Shown here piece by piece: positions 7,011 through 13,137 of a stretch of DNA of 13,137 bases (the first letter of the stretch is position 1; every line of letters starts with the position of its first letter). The notes under the pieces are model-generated. The model was not told where the DNA came from and ran no database searches. It saw nothing but the letters and a program-made list of their open reading frames with translations. The position numbers and the translations under genes were made by a program. The stretch comes from an uncultured Bacteroidales bacterium (lineage in GTDB: Bacteria; Bacteroidota; Bacteroidia; Bacteroidales; UBA932): assembly GCA_902491795.1 (NCBI GenBank), contig CABUIX010000059.1, positions 1 through 13,137 on the forward strand, given 5' to 3'.

Positions 7011-7038
7011 AAAGAAAGACGCGTAAAGAAATACAATA

Positions 7039-9405
7039 ATGAACATCATCAACAAAAGAATTGAACTCGCGGATGGCCGCGTGATCGAGATTGAAACCGG
7101 CAAGCTGGCGAAGCAGGCAGCCGGATCAGCCGTAGTGAAAATGGGTGGTACTATGCTTCTTGCCACGGTAACAGCAGCAGAAGAAGTAAAGGAAGGCACT
7201 GATTTCATGCCTTTGACCGTAGACTATAAGGAAAAATATTATTCTGCAGGACGCTTCCCCGGAGGATTCATGAAGAGGGAAGGCAAGTCCAGTGATTATG
7301 AGATATTGATCTCGCGCCTTATCGACCGTCCTATCCGTCCCCTTTGGCCGGACGATTTCCATCTTGAGGTCTTTGTAAATGTGACGCTGATTTCGGCGGA
7401 GAAGGACATACAGCCCGACGCTCTTGCCGGACTCGCTGCATCTTGCGCTCTTGCAACCTCCGATCTCCCGTTCGGCGGCCCTATTTCCGAAGTCCGCGTG
7501 TGCCGGATCAACGGCGAGTTCGTGATCGATCCCAACTTCTCGCAGATGAAGGATGCCGATCTCGACCTTATGGTTGCCGCCACTGAAGAGAACATCATGA
7601 TGGTTGAGGGTGAGATGAAGGAAGTCAGCGAGCATGACATGCTTGAGGCCATCAAGTTCGCCCATGAGGAAATCAAGAAACACTGCCGCGTGCAGAAGGA
7701 ACTCATGCATGAACTCGGCACGGACGTCAACAAGCGCGACTATCCCCATGATGTTGAGGACGAGGAACTGAAGAAGGCCGTACATGATTTCTGCTATGAC
7801 AAGTGCTATGCCCTTGCAAAGGCCGCAAAGCCCAAGAAGGAGCGCGAGCAGGGCTTCAAGGAAATAAAGGAAGAGTTCCTTGCCACGATTCCGGAGGAGG
7901 AGCTTGAGGAAAAGACTCCGCTTGTCGAGAGGTATTATTATCACGAGGAGAAAGAGGCGATGCGCAACATGATTCTTGATGAGGGAGTGCGCCTCGATGG
8001 CCGCAAGTGCAACGAAGTCCGCCCCATCTGGTGCGAAGTTGACTATCTTCCCTGCGCCCACGGCTCAGCTATCTTCACCCGCGGCGAGACACAGTCTCTC
8101 GCGACCGTGACTCTCGGCACCAAGATGGACATGAAGGAAACCGATGAGGTTCTTGTCCAGGATGACCAGCAGTTCGTGCTTCACTATAACTTCCCTCCGT
8201 TTGCAACCGGTGAGGCCAAGGCCCAGCGTGGCGTAGGCCGCCGCGAGATCGGTCATGGAAACCTTGCGCTCAGGGCTCTTAAGCCTGTAGTGCCTCTTGC
8301 TCCCGAGAATCCTTATGCAATCCGCGTTGTATCAGATATTCTTGAGTCCAACGGATCTTCTTCAATGGCTTCAGTCTGCGGCGGGTGCCTCGCGCTCATG
8401 GATGCCGGCGTGAAGATCAAGAAGCCCGTTGCCGGAGTTGCCATGGGCCTGATAACCGATGAGGTTCATCCTAATGACCGCTATGCCATCCTTACCGACA
8501 TCCTCGGTGATGAGGACCATCTCGGAGACATGGACTTCAAGGTTACAGGTACCGCTGACGGCATTACGGCCACCCAGATGGACATCAAGGTTGACGGACT
8601 TTCATACGATGTGCTGGAGAAGGCCCTTGAGCAGGCCCGTCAGGGACGCATGCACATTATGGGTGAGATGATGAAGACCATCAGCGAGCCCCGTGAAGAC
8701 TACAAGCCTTTCGTGCCCCGTATCGAGCAGCTCCGCGTTGCTGCCGAATTCATCGGCGCCATCATCGGAAAGGGTGGAGAGACCATCCAGAAGATTCAGA
8801 AGGAGACCGGTACCACCATCAGCATCGACGAGGAACCTATCCCCGGAACAAACCTTACCGAGGGAGTTGTGGACATCGCTTCCGACAACAAGGAGAACAT
8901 GCAGAAGGCCATCGAGTGGATTAAGGGCATCTGCGCCGTGCCTGAGGTAGGCAAGGTATATCACGGAAAGGTGGTTTCCATCCTTGATTTCGGTGCATTC
9001 ATCGAGATTCTGCCCGGCAAGGAAGGACTCCTTCACGTGTCTGAGATTGCATGGACAAAGACCGAGAAGGTTGAGGATGTGCTCAGCGTGGGAGATGAAG
9101 TTGATGTCAAACTTCTTGAGATCGATGCCAAGACCGGAAAGATGCGCCTTTCAATGCGTGCTCTGACCGAGAAGCCGGAAGGCTATGTGGAGCCTGTCCG
9201 TCGTCCCCGTCAGGGTGGCAGTGACCGTGACCGCAGGCCTTCAGGCGATCGTCGCGGAGGTGAGCGCAGGGAGCGTCGCGATGACAGGGGAGACAGGGGC
9301 GAACGCCATGGCGGACCCCGCGGACGCCGCAGCAGCGGACCCCGTGAGGATGCTCCGGCACCTGAAATGAATGACTACAAAGAGCCGGTTGACGAACTGT
9401 TCTAG
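7039..9405 (+). CDS. pnp: Polyribonucleotide nucleotidyltransferase (PNPase)
   Basis: A 788-aa phosphorolytic 3'-5' exoribonuclease that degrades RNA to nucleoside diphosphates and can run in reverse; it acts as a cytosolic trimer. Order of domains: first RNase PH domain (from MNIINKRIELADGRVIEIETG), helical linker (~220-315), second RNase PH domain with FATGEAKAQRGVGRREIGHG and the catalytic DILGDEDHLGDMDF (Asp487-Phe500; Asp491 and Asp497 match the E. coli catalytic aspartates by spacing), KH domain with GKGG at 577-580, S1 domain from Gly638 (GKVYHGKVVSILDFGAFIE) to ~708. A 71-residue tail (718-788) follows with 19 arginines in RG/RD-type patches and an acidic end (DYKEPVDELF). E. coli PNPase has 711 residues, so most of the extra length is this tail. 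There is no separate promoter, and expression is likely by readthrough from rpsO. Confidence 0.98.
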   Translation: MNIINKRIELADGRVIEIETGKLAKQAAGSAVVKMGGTMLLATVTAAEEVKEGTDFMPLTVDYKEKYYSAGRFPGGFMKREGKSSDYEILISRLIDRPIRPLWPDDFHLEVFVNVTLISAEKDIQPDALAGLAASCALATSDLPFGGPISEVRVCRINGEFVIDPNFSQMKDADLDLMVAATEENIMMVEGEMKEVSEHDMLEAIKFAHEEIKKHCRVQKELMHELGTDVNKRDYPHDVEDEELKKAVHDFCYDKCYALAKAAKPKKEREQGFKEIKEEFLATIPEEELEEKTPLVERYYYHEEKEAMRNMILDEGVRLDGRKCNEVRPIWCEVDYLPCAHGSAIFTRGETQSLATVTLGTKMDMKETDEVLVQDDQQFVLHYNFPPFATGEAKAQRGVGRREIGHGNLALRALKPVVPLAPENPYAIRVVSDILESNGSSSMASVCGGCLALMDAGVKIKKPVAGVAMGLITDEVHPNDRYAILTDILGDEDHLGDMDFKVTGTADGITATQMDIKVDGLSYDVLEKALEQARQGRMHIMGEMMKTISEPREDYKPFVPRIEQLRVAAEFIGAIIGKGGETIQKIQKETGTTISIDEEPIPGTNLTEGVVDIASDNKENMQKAIEWIKGICAVPEVGKVYHGKVVSILDFGAFIEILPGKEGLLHVSEIAWTKTEKVEDVLSVGDEVDVKLLEIDAKTGKMRLSMRALTEKPEGYVEPVRRPRQGGSDRDRRPSGDRRGGERRERRDDRGDRGERHGGPRGRRSSGPREDAPAPEMNDYKEPVDELF

Positions 9406-9418
9406 CCGGATGCCGATA

Positions 9419-9466
9419 AAACGGACAATCCCCGGAAGCGACAAGGCTTCCGGGGATTGTCCGTTT
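9419..9466. terminator. Perfect 21-bp hairpin between convergent pnp and isomerase-like gene
   Basis: Arms 9419-9439 and 9446-9466 pair perfectly around a 6-nt loop, 13 nt after the pnp stop and 17 nt before the 3' end of the opposite gene. The + side has only three T within the stem end; the - side continues TTTTATC. It probably terminates transcription from both directions. Confidence 0.85.
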
Positions 9467-9483
9467 CTGCGGGACCCTGTCAC

Positions 9484-10692
9484 CTATATGTCCTGCGTCA
9501 GAACAATGTGGTTCCCTAGCCTGTTGGCGAAGAATCTGTCAAAGTCTTCCTCGTTGTTGAAGCGGAATGAGACCTGCGTGCGGCAGCGTTCGGCGATGTT
9601 GGTGTTTGTCGTGACTTTTCCCTTTGCCCAGAACAGCCGGTCCATCTTCTTTCCCCCGATCTTGACTATTGAGTAGTTCCCGGTGGGAAGTATTCCTGCT
9701 ATTCCGACTCCTATACCTGATTCAAAGTGGGTCGGCAGCGTGAATGACTTGGTCATTGAGATCGGGACGGTGCAGTGTGCGAAATCCACACTGAGACGCT
9801 TCCTGTCGGAAGATGAAGGGTTGGCCATGAAAGGCGCCTTGCCGCTGTGAGCATAGACTGTCATCATTGTCCATAACGTGGGCATGTCTCCTTCACATCC
9901 GCAGATTATTCCTTCAGCATTGAGCCTTCCCAGGGCAAGGCATGCTGTTGTGCGGCAACTCTCAAGGAGGTCAAAGCACTTGAGCGTCAGGGCTGTGAGT
10001 CTGTACCTTTCGACTATTATTCTTAATGCTTCCTCCATGTTTGCGGCTGCTTTCTGACGGCCTTTTTCCGTGAGTGCGTCTTCTGTGGGATCTCCGTTGA
10101 TTTTTCTGTATTCGTCCGCGAGTTCAGAAATGCTGATGTGGATGAACCGCGTGCCGAATTCGGAAGTAAGGTAGTCAAGGTCAGCTTTAGATGCAATAAG
10201 CCAGGATGAGGGACCTCCTATCAGTCCCACCGTGCTGTTTCTCAGGTATTCGAGAGCCTCTTTGCTGTATATGTCGGCAAATCTGTTCTCGCTCCTGCAT
10301 TCGGTGATTTCCTGTCCGTCATCGTCGTGTGATGTGTCCAAGGGAAAATTGATCATTCTGGCGGGTATACCATGGTGGTCAAGGTAACTTGCTATTTCGA
10401 ATGAAGCGGCAAGTGAATTGTGGTAGCCGTCGCTGAGAAGGATAATGTTTTTCGGGAGCCTGCTCAGGTTCTCTCGAAAAACTTCTTCTGTCCCGCCGGT
10501 GGCAATGAAGCACACTGCGTCGTCTGAAGGAAGTTTCGGTTCTGTACAGTCAACAATGTTCAGGTCTCCTTCCTCAGGAAGGCCGTATTCTTTGCGGAAA
10601 TTTTTGTCTTTCAGTTTCTCAAACAACCCCTGTCTGCAGGAAAGTACGCTGCTGCTGTCATGCAGGGGCGATTCAAATAAAATAAGGTTCAT
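9484..10692 (-). CDS. Short L-fucose/L-arabinose isomerase-like protein
   Basis: A 402-aa cytosolic protein resembling the COG2407 group (L-fucose isomerase and relatives), which interconverts aldoses and ketoses with a divalent metal. It is much shorter than FucI (~590 aa). The middle domain has STVGLIGGPSSWLIAS (153-168) and FGTRFIHISISELADEY (179-195). The catalytic-domain signature is LKCFDLLES (237-245), CLALGRLN followed by GIICGCEGDMPTLWTMM (261-277), with C-terminal GNHIVL (393-398). Glu244, Glu267 or Asp269 and His395 could be the metal ligands by analogy. The N-terminal ~60 residues do not look like a typical FucI. It is transcribed divergently from the amidase through a shared promoter region, and no sugar-catabolism genes are nearby. 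The fold call is fairly safe; an isomerase activity is not proven. Confidence 0.7.
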   Translation of the reverse strand: MNLILFESPLHDSSSVLSCRQGLFEKLKDKNFRKEYGLPEEGDLNIVDCTEPKLPSDDAVCFIATGGTEEVFRENLSRLPKNIILLSDGYHNSLAASFEIASYLDHHGIPARMINFPLDTSHDDDGQEITECRSENRFADIYSKEALEYLRNSTVGLIGGPSSWLIASKADLDYLTSEFGTRFIHISISELADEYRKINGDPTEDALTEKGRQKAAANMEEALRIIVERYRLTALTLKCFDLLESCRTTACLALGRLNAEGIICGCEGDMPTLWTMMTVYAHSGKAPFMANPSSSDRKRLSVDFAHCTVPISMTKSFTLPTHFESGIGVGIAGILPTGNYSIVKIGGKKMDRLFWAKGKVTTNTNIAERCRTQVSFRFNNEEDFDRFFANRLGNHIVLTQDI

Positions 10693-10727
10693 TCTTGTTT
10701 ATTCTTGGCTGAGAATAGTTTTGTATG

Positions 10728-10754
10728 CAAAGATAACGAAAATGTTTATCTTTG
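10728..10754. promoter_or_regulatory. Divergent promoter core with mirrored -7 boxes
   Basis: The minus-strand box TATCTTTG (10728-10735) serves the isomerase-like gene (predicted leader ~30 nt). The plus-strand box TATCTTTG (10747-10754) serves the amidase gene (leader ~10 nt before ATG 10769). Together they form a perfect 9-bp inverted repeat, CAAAGATAA / TTATCTTTG, with a 9-nt spacer. TTTG at 10720-10723 is 23 nt before the + box, longer than the usual 19-21. Confidence 0.55.
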
Positions 10755-10768
10755 GTAAAACATTGATT

Positions 10769-11539
10769 ATGAATGTTTGTCTTGTTCAGATGAATATTGC
10801 CTGGGGTGACGTGGAGGGCAATCTGGCTTGTCTTGACAGAATGCTTCCGGCCGTTTCGGGAGTTGATTTGTATGTTCTTCCCGAGATGTTCACGACCGGA
10901 TTTGCGACTTCTGCGGACTCAGCTCCGGAGACCGAGCCGTCTGCCGGTCTTGAGTGGATGAGGGCCTTTGCCGCCTCCAGGAATGCCGCCGTGTGCGGCA
11001 GTATTGCGCTTGATCTCGGGAGTTCAGGGGCATGTGTGAACCGCATGTATTTCGTGACTCCGGACGGAAGGGCGACTTTCTACGACAAACGCCATCTCTT
11101 CGGATACGGTGGAGAGCCCGGGAAATTCTCCGCCGGGGACAGAAGGGTAGTGGTGGAATATCTTGGGGTGCGTTTCCTGCTGGCTGTCTGCTATGACCTC
11201 CGTTTCCCGGTGTGGCTTCGGAACAGGAGGGACTATGATGCGATGATCGTTGTTGCCAACTGGCCGTCGGTCCGTAGGCGGGCGTGGGATGTGCTCGTCC
11301 GGGCACGTGCCATCGAGAACCAGTGCAATGTGCTGGCGGTGAACAGGGTAGGGACAGATCCGTTGTGCTCATACGACGGAGGTACGGTGGCCGTCGGTCC
11401 GGATGGCAGTGTCGTGGCTTCTGTCCCTGACGGGGAGTCCGGCAGCTGCATCTGCAGTCTTGATATGGACGCTCTCCGGTCATTCAGGAAGAGTTTTCCC
11501 GTATTGGAAGACGCTGACAGTTTCACTATTGTCCACTGA
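10769..11539 (+). CDS. yafV: Omega-amidase of the nitrilase family (YafV/Nit2 type)
   Basis: A 256-aa carbon-nitrogen hydrolase that closely resembles E. coli YafV from memory, including the same length. YafV/Nit2 enzymes hydrolyse alpha-ketoglutaramate and alpha-ketosuccinamate to 2-oxoacids and ammonia, completing glutamine-transaminase reactions linked to methionine salvage. The catalytic triad is complete: Glu39 in VLPEMFTTGF, Lys107 in FYDKRHLF, Cys141 in AVCYDLRFPVW. VANWP (162-166) and RARAIENQ (178-185) are further family marks. ATG 10769 is chosen because an in-frame ATG at 10742 lies upstream of the -7 box. The gene has its own divergent promoter and ends 4 bp from the convergent beta-lactamase gene. 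Orthology to YafV is inferred from motifs; physiological substrate is not shown. Confidence 0.9.
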   Translation: MNVCLVQMNIAWGDVEGNLACLDRMLPAVSGVDLYVLPEMFTTGFATSADSAPETEPSAGLEWMRAFAASRNAAVCGSIALDLGSSGACVNRMYFVTPDGRATFYDKRHLFGYGGEPGKFSAGDRRVVVEYLGVRFLLAVCYDLRFPVWLRNRRDYDAMIVVANWPSVRRRAWDVLVRARAIENQCNVLAVNRVGTDPLCSYDGGTVAVGPDGSVVASVPDGESGSCICSLDMDALRSFRKSFPVLEDADSFTIVH

Positions 11540-11543
11540 GGCT

Positions 11544-12539
11544 TCAGCTGTCCGAATTCCATCCGTAAACTGCTGCCGATATGTCGGCGATTATCTTTTC
11601 GGTTTGTTCCATGCTGAGGGTGGAATCCGCCACGAACACTGCTATGGTATATCTTCTTCCGTCCGGAAGGAGAATGAAGCCGACATCATTGATCCCTGTC
11701 CATTTTCCGTCCGACCCTTGGTCGGATGTTCCGGTCTTGTGCCCTATCAAGGCTTCGGACTCCTTGAGAGGCATTGGCAGCCTGTTCAGGCCTGTCCGGC
11801 ATTCTGTCAGCATTTGTCTGATGAAGGCTGAGTTTTCCTTGTTTATGCATAGCGAGCCTGCGGCCAGATCGTCCATCAGCCGTGCGGCCGACATGGGAGT
11901 ACTCCAGTTGTCATAGCATTTCCCAAGGTCCTTGTGCATATCGTCTTCTGTGGCACAAATGGCGAAGTCTTTCATTCCCATGCTCCTGAGCAGGCTGTCT
12001 GTCCCGGACGGCCCTCCGAATTGTCCGAAAAGGATATCACAGGCATTGTTGTCGCTTTGCTGCAGGGTGTAACGCAGCAGTTCGCGCACACTCATGCTTA
12101 TGCCTCCTTCGGGATATTGGTCCCGCAGGGGGCTCCAGGTGTCCGGCATCAGCATTTCTGCGCTTATTTGGATCTGCTTGTCCAGCGTTTGTCCCGCAAG
12201 TTCCAGAAGCCGTACCGTTGCCACTGCCTGATGCAGCTTCATCACGCTCATCAGCGGATAGCGGCTTTCGTTTCCGATGGTCAGTGAGTCCTTCCCGTCC
12301 AGAATCAGGGCTACTCCCACTCTGGCATCTGCGGCATCGGTGATTTCCAGTAGTCTGGACTTCAATGCAGAGGTGTCGCGGATGCTGTATTCCTGTGCCG
12401 TTGCGGTATCAATGGCTCCATGGAGGTGTGCTCCCGACATTTCGAAAGCAAGGGCAGGACAGGATAGTGCCGTTGTCACAAGCAGCACAGCAGCTGTTGT
12501 GTGAAAATTGATTTCTGTGTTCTTTAGTGCTTGTCCCAT
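11544..12539 (-). CDS. Class A beta-lactamase, PER/CfxA/CblA-like subgroup
   Basis: A 331-aa exported serine beta-lactamase, expected to hydrolyse beta-lactams (mainly cephalosporins in this subgroup) in the periplasm. Numbered from ATG 12539: signal peptide with hydrophobic core TTAAVLLVTTALSCPALA (~14-31); active-site S-V-M-K with Ser98 and Lys101; SDN at 162-164; omega-loop Glu198 (Ambler 166) followed by D-D-M-H, placing His where TEM has Asn170, as I recall for PER-type enzymes; HKTGTSD with Lys268-Gly270. DTWSPLRDQYP is also typical of the Bacteroidetes branch. The frame is open 66 bp further upstream to a TTG, but this overlaps the XRE gene; ATG 12539 leaves a normal signal peptide. 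It follows the XRE gene by 31 bp with no -7 box between, suggesting one operon. Whether it confers resistance depends on expression; the spectrum cannot be read from sequence. Confidence 0.9.
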   Translation of the reverse strand: MGQALKNTEINFHTTAAVLLVTTALSCPALAFEMSGAHLHGAIDTATAQEYSIRDTSALKSRLLEITDAADARVGVALILDGKDSLTIGNESRYPLMSVMKLHQAVATVRLLELAGQTLDKQIQISAEMLMPDTWSPLRDQYPEGGISMSVRELLRYTLQQSDNNACDILFGQFGGPSGTDSLLRSMGMKDFAICATEDDMHKDLGKCYDNWSTPMSAARLMDDLAAGSLCINKENSAFIRQMLTECRTGLNRLPMPLKESEALIGHKTGTSDQGSDGKWTGINDVGFILLPDGRRYTIAVFVADSTLSMEQTEKIIADISAAVYGWNSDS

Positions 12540-12570
12540 GCTTTTGCGGATAATTTTCTTTATGTGAGGT

Positions 12571-12771
12571 TCAGTCTCCGTCTTCCAGTGTAAAGATGTC
12601 TTCAACCGTCACCCCGAAGTGCCGGGCGTTTTTCATCGCCAATGCGGTTGAGGGGATGTATTTGTTGTTCTCAATGGCGAATATTGATTGCCTGCTCACG
12701 CCTATTGCATCCGCGAGGTCCTGCTGTGTTTCGCGGACCCTTGCCCTCTCCACCCTTATGCTATTTTTCAT
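12571..12771 (-). CDS. Small XRE-family helix-turn-helix regulator
   Basis: A 66-aa DNA-binding protein made almost only of a Cro/CI-type helix-turn-helix: RVRETQQDLADAIGVSRQSI (11-30) holds the two helices of the motif, and AIENNKYIPSTALAMKNARHFG (32-53) the remaining helices. The end VEDIFTLEDGD is typical of the short YozG-like group, which is often encoded next to a small membrane protein. Here the start overlaps the end of such a gene by 11 bp, indicating translational coupling, and the beta-lactamase follows 31 bp downstream. It may autoregulate the operon and could affect beta-lactamase level, but no operator can be pointed to. ATG 12771 is the only good start. Confidence 0.9.
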   Translation of the reverse strand: MKNSIRVERARVRETQQDLADAIGVSRQSIFAIENNKYIPSTALAMKNARHFGVTVEDIFTLEDGD

Positions 12772-12943
12772 TGTGCATCCTCCTTCCGGAAATGAAAAGC
12801 CTGCCCTTGTAGATCATGATGTATATCCAGAAGGCAAACAGGGGAACTCCCAGCCAGTATTTTGTCATCATAATCAGTCTTTGGAAAAATGTCCGCTCCA
12901 GATAGGGCGTATTTTCGGCAAAGGATGCCGTTCTTTCCGCCAT
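12761..12943 (-). CDS. Membrane protein remnant, partner of the XRE regulator, probably 5'-truncated
   Basis: From ATG 12943 a 60-aa protein can be read with one transmembrane segment (YWLGVPLFAFWIYIMIY, ~29-45) and a basic C-terminus. The same frame stays open upstream for another 40 codons to a TGA at 13064-13066 inside the tandem repeats. The part up to about 13018 encodes a second hydrophobic segment (IAGLWFVLFSIFQGIFPAM) but offers no ATG, GTG or TTG. This is what the C-terminal part of a larger multi-TM protein would look like if its 5' end had been replaced. Such membrane proteins commonly precede small XRE genes, and here the 11-bp overlap with the XRE start supports an original operon. 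I do not recognise the exact family. It may be a non-functional fragment or a short protein started at ATG 12943. Confidence 0.6.
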   Translation of the reverse strand: MAERTASFAENTPYLERTFFQRLIMMTKYWLGVPLFAFWIYIMIYKGRLFISGRRMHNEK

Positions 12944-13017
12944 GGCCGGAAATATGCCCTGGAAAATGCTGAAAAGGACAAACCAGAGCCCGGCAATATA
13001 TGCGCTTGTGACGACGG

Positions 13018-13137
13018 TGTGACCGGAAATCAGGAATACATCAAAATCGGCAACGATGCTACATCAAAAATGGCAACAATCATACATCAGAATCGGTAAC
13101 AACCGTACATCAAAAACGGTAACAATGGTGCAGCATG
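13018..13137 (+). mobile_element. Possible terminal region of an IS21-like insertion sequence, cut by window edge
   Basis: IS21-family elements begin with TG and carry several degenerate repeats just inside their ends, where the transposase IstA binds. Here a TGTGACCGG at 13018 marks the place where the membrane-protein reading frame stops making sense, the 23-bp repeat block follows, and an ATG ends the window at 13135-13137. The transposase gene itself would lie beyond the edge, so the assignment rests on the repeats and on the broken gene. Alternatives are plasmid or ICE iterons, or a regulatory repeat array. Confidence 0.4.
13038..13129. repeat. Four degenerate 23-bp direct tandem repeats
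   Basis: Units start at 13038, 13061, 13084 and 13107, each exactly 23 bp, beginning ACATCA and carrying GG at unit positions 12-13, AAC at 15-17 and T at 23. Fifteen of 23 positions are invariant in all four. The array may continue past the window end, though the last 8 bases (GCAGCATG) do not start a fifth unit. Both the strict period and the degeneracy suggest an array of protein-binding sites rather than a slippage microsatellite. Confidence 0.9.

Noticed and set aside
7126..8061. Long open frame antisense to pnp (311 codons on -)
   Set aside because: It mirrors the codon pattern of pnp, has no recognisable domain and no promoter box. pnp on + is certain here.
10445..10768. N-terminal extension of the omega-amidase frame
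   Set aside because: It runs through the divergent promoter and antisense to the isomerase-like gene. The family starts at MNVCLVQMN (10769), giving the same length as E. coli YafV.
11533..11548. Terminator between the amidase and beta-lactamase genes
   Set aside because: Only a 4-bp stem (CTGA/TCAG) with no T run. The genes are 4 bp apart and convergent, and no terminator can be supported.
12540..12605. 22-residue N-terminal extension of the beta-lactamase from a TTG
   Set aside because: It overlaps the end of the XRE gene and puts a charged stretch before an otherwise normal signal peptide beginning at ATG 12539.
13038..13129. CRISPR array
   Set aside because: The units are contiguous 23-bp tandem repeats without unique spacers, and no cas-like gene is in the window.
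12944..13129. Outward promoter from the repeat block into the XRE/beta-lactamase operon
   Set aside because: Several TTTTG tracts occur on the minus strand, but none is followed at 19-21 nt by TAnnTTTG in the visible sequence.

Overview
The window looks like a chromosomal segment of a member of the Bacteroidetes, most likely order Bacteroidales, with moderate to high GC. The evidence is the repeated TAnnTTTG-type -7 promoter boxes, the absence of convincing Shine-Dalgarno sites, a tRNA-Leu without an encoded CCA end, Bacteroidetes-style signal peptides ending in A-A-Q, and a PER/CfxA/CblA-like class A beta-lactamase. The genus cannot be fixed from the sequence alone.

Layout from left to right. 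(1) The 3' part of a tRNA-Leu(CAG) and its terminator. (2) A likely two-gene unit on +: an exported alpha/beta hydrolase and an exported protein with a TM2-like membrane hairpin. It converges on and overlaps by 9 bp a small HD-domain phosphohydrolase gene on -. (3) A + strand run of three tightly packed genes: a three-TM protein with an EF-hand, a GT4 glycosyltransferase, and a nitroreductase. (4) The conserved pair rpsO-pnp (ribosomal protein S15 and polynucleotide phosphorylase), with a textbook promoter, a leader hairpin, an intergenic terminator-like hairpin and a 21-bp perfect hairpin after pnp. (5) A divergent pair: a short fucose/arabinose-isomerase-like protein (-) and a YafV/Nit2-type omega-amidase (+). 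(6) On -, an operon of a membrane protein remnant, a small XRE-type regulator and a class A beta-lactamase. (7) At the right edge, a block of 23-bp degenerate tandem repeats. I interpret these as the end of an inserted IS21-like element, but could not prove it.

Most of the window is core or housekeeping DNA with conserved neighbours. The right 1.6 kb is the accessory-looking part. There the open frame of the membrane protein runs into the repeats without any start codon for its upstream transmembrane segment. This suggests that an insertion removed its 5' end and separated the XRE/beta-lactamase operon from its native promoter.

Four intergenic regions carry recognisable Bacteroidetes promoter boxes. 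Two of these regions are unusual: the HD-gene/EF-hand-gene region predicts leaderless or nearly leaderless mRNAs in both directions, and the isomerase/amidase region has two -7 boxes that form a perfect 9-bp inverted repeat. I found no clear new multi-gene defence or biosynthetic system. The best leads are the repeat block with the truncated beta-lactamase operon, the EF-hand membrane protein, and the reduced sugar-isomerase-like protein.
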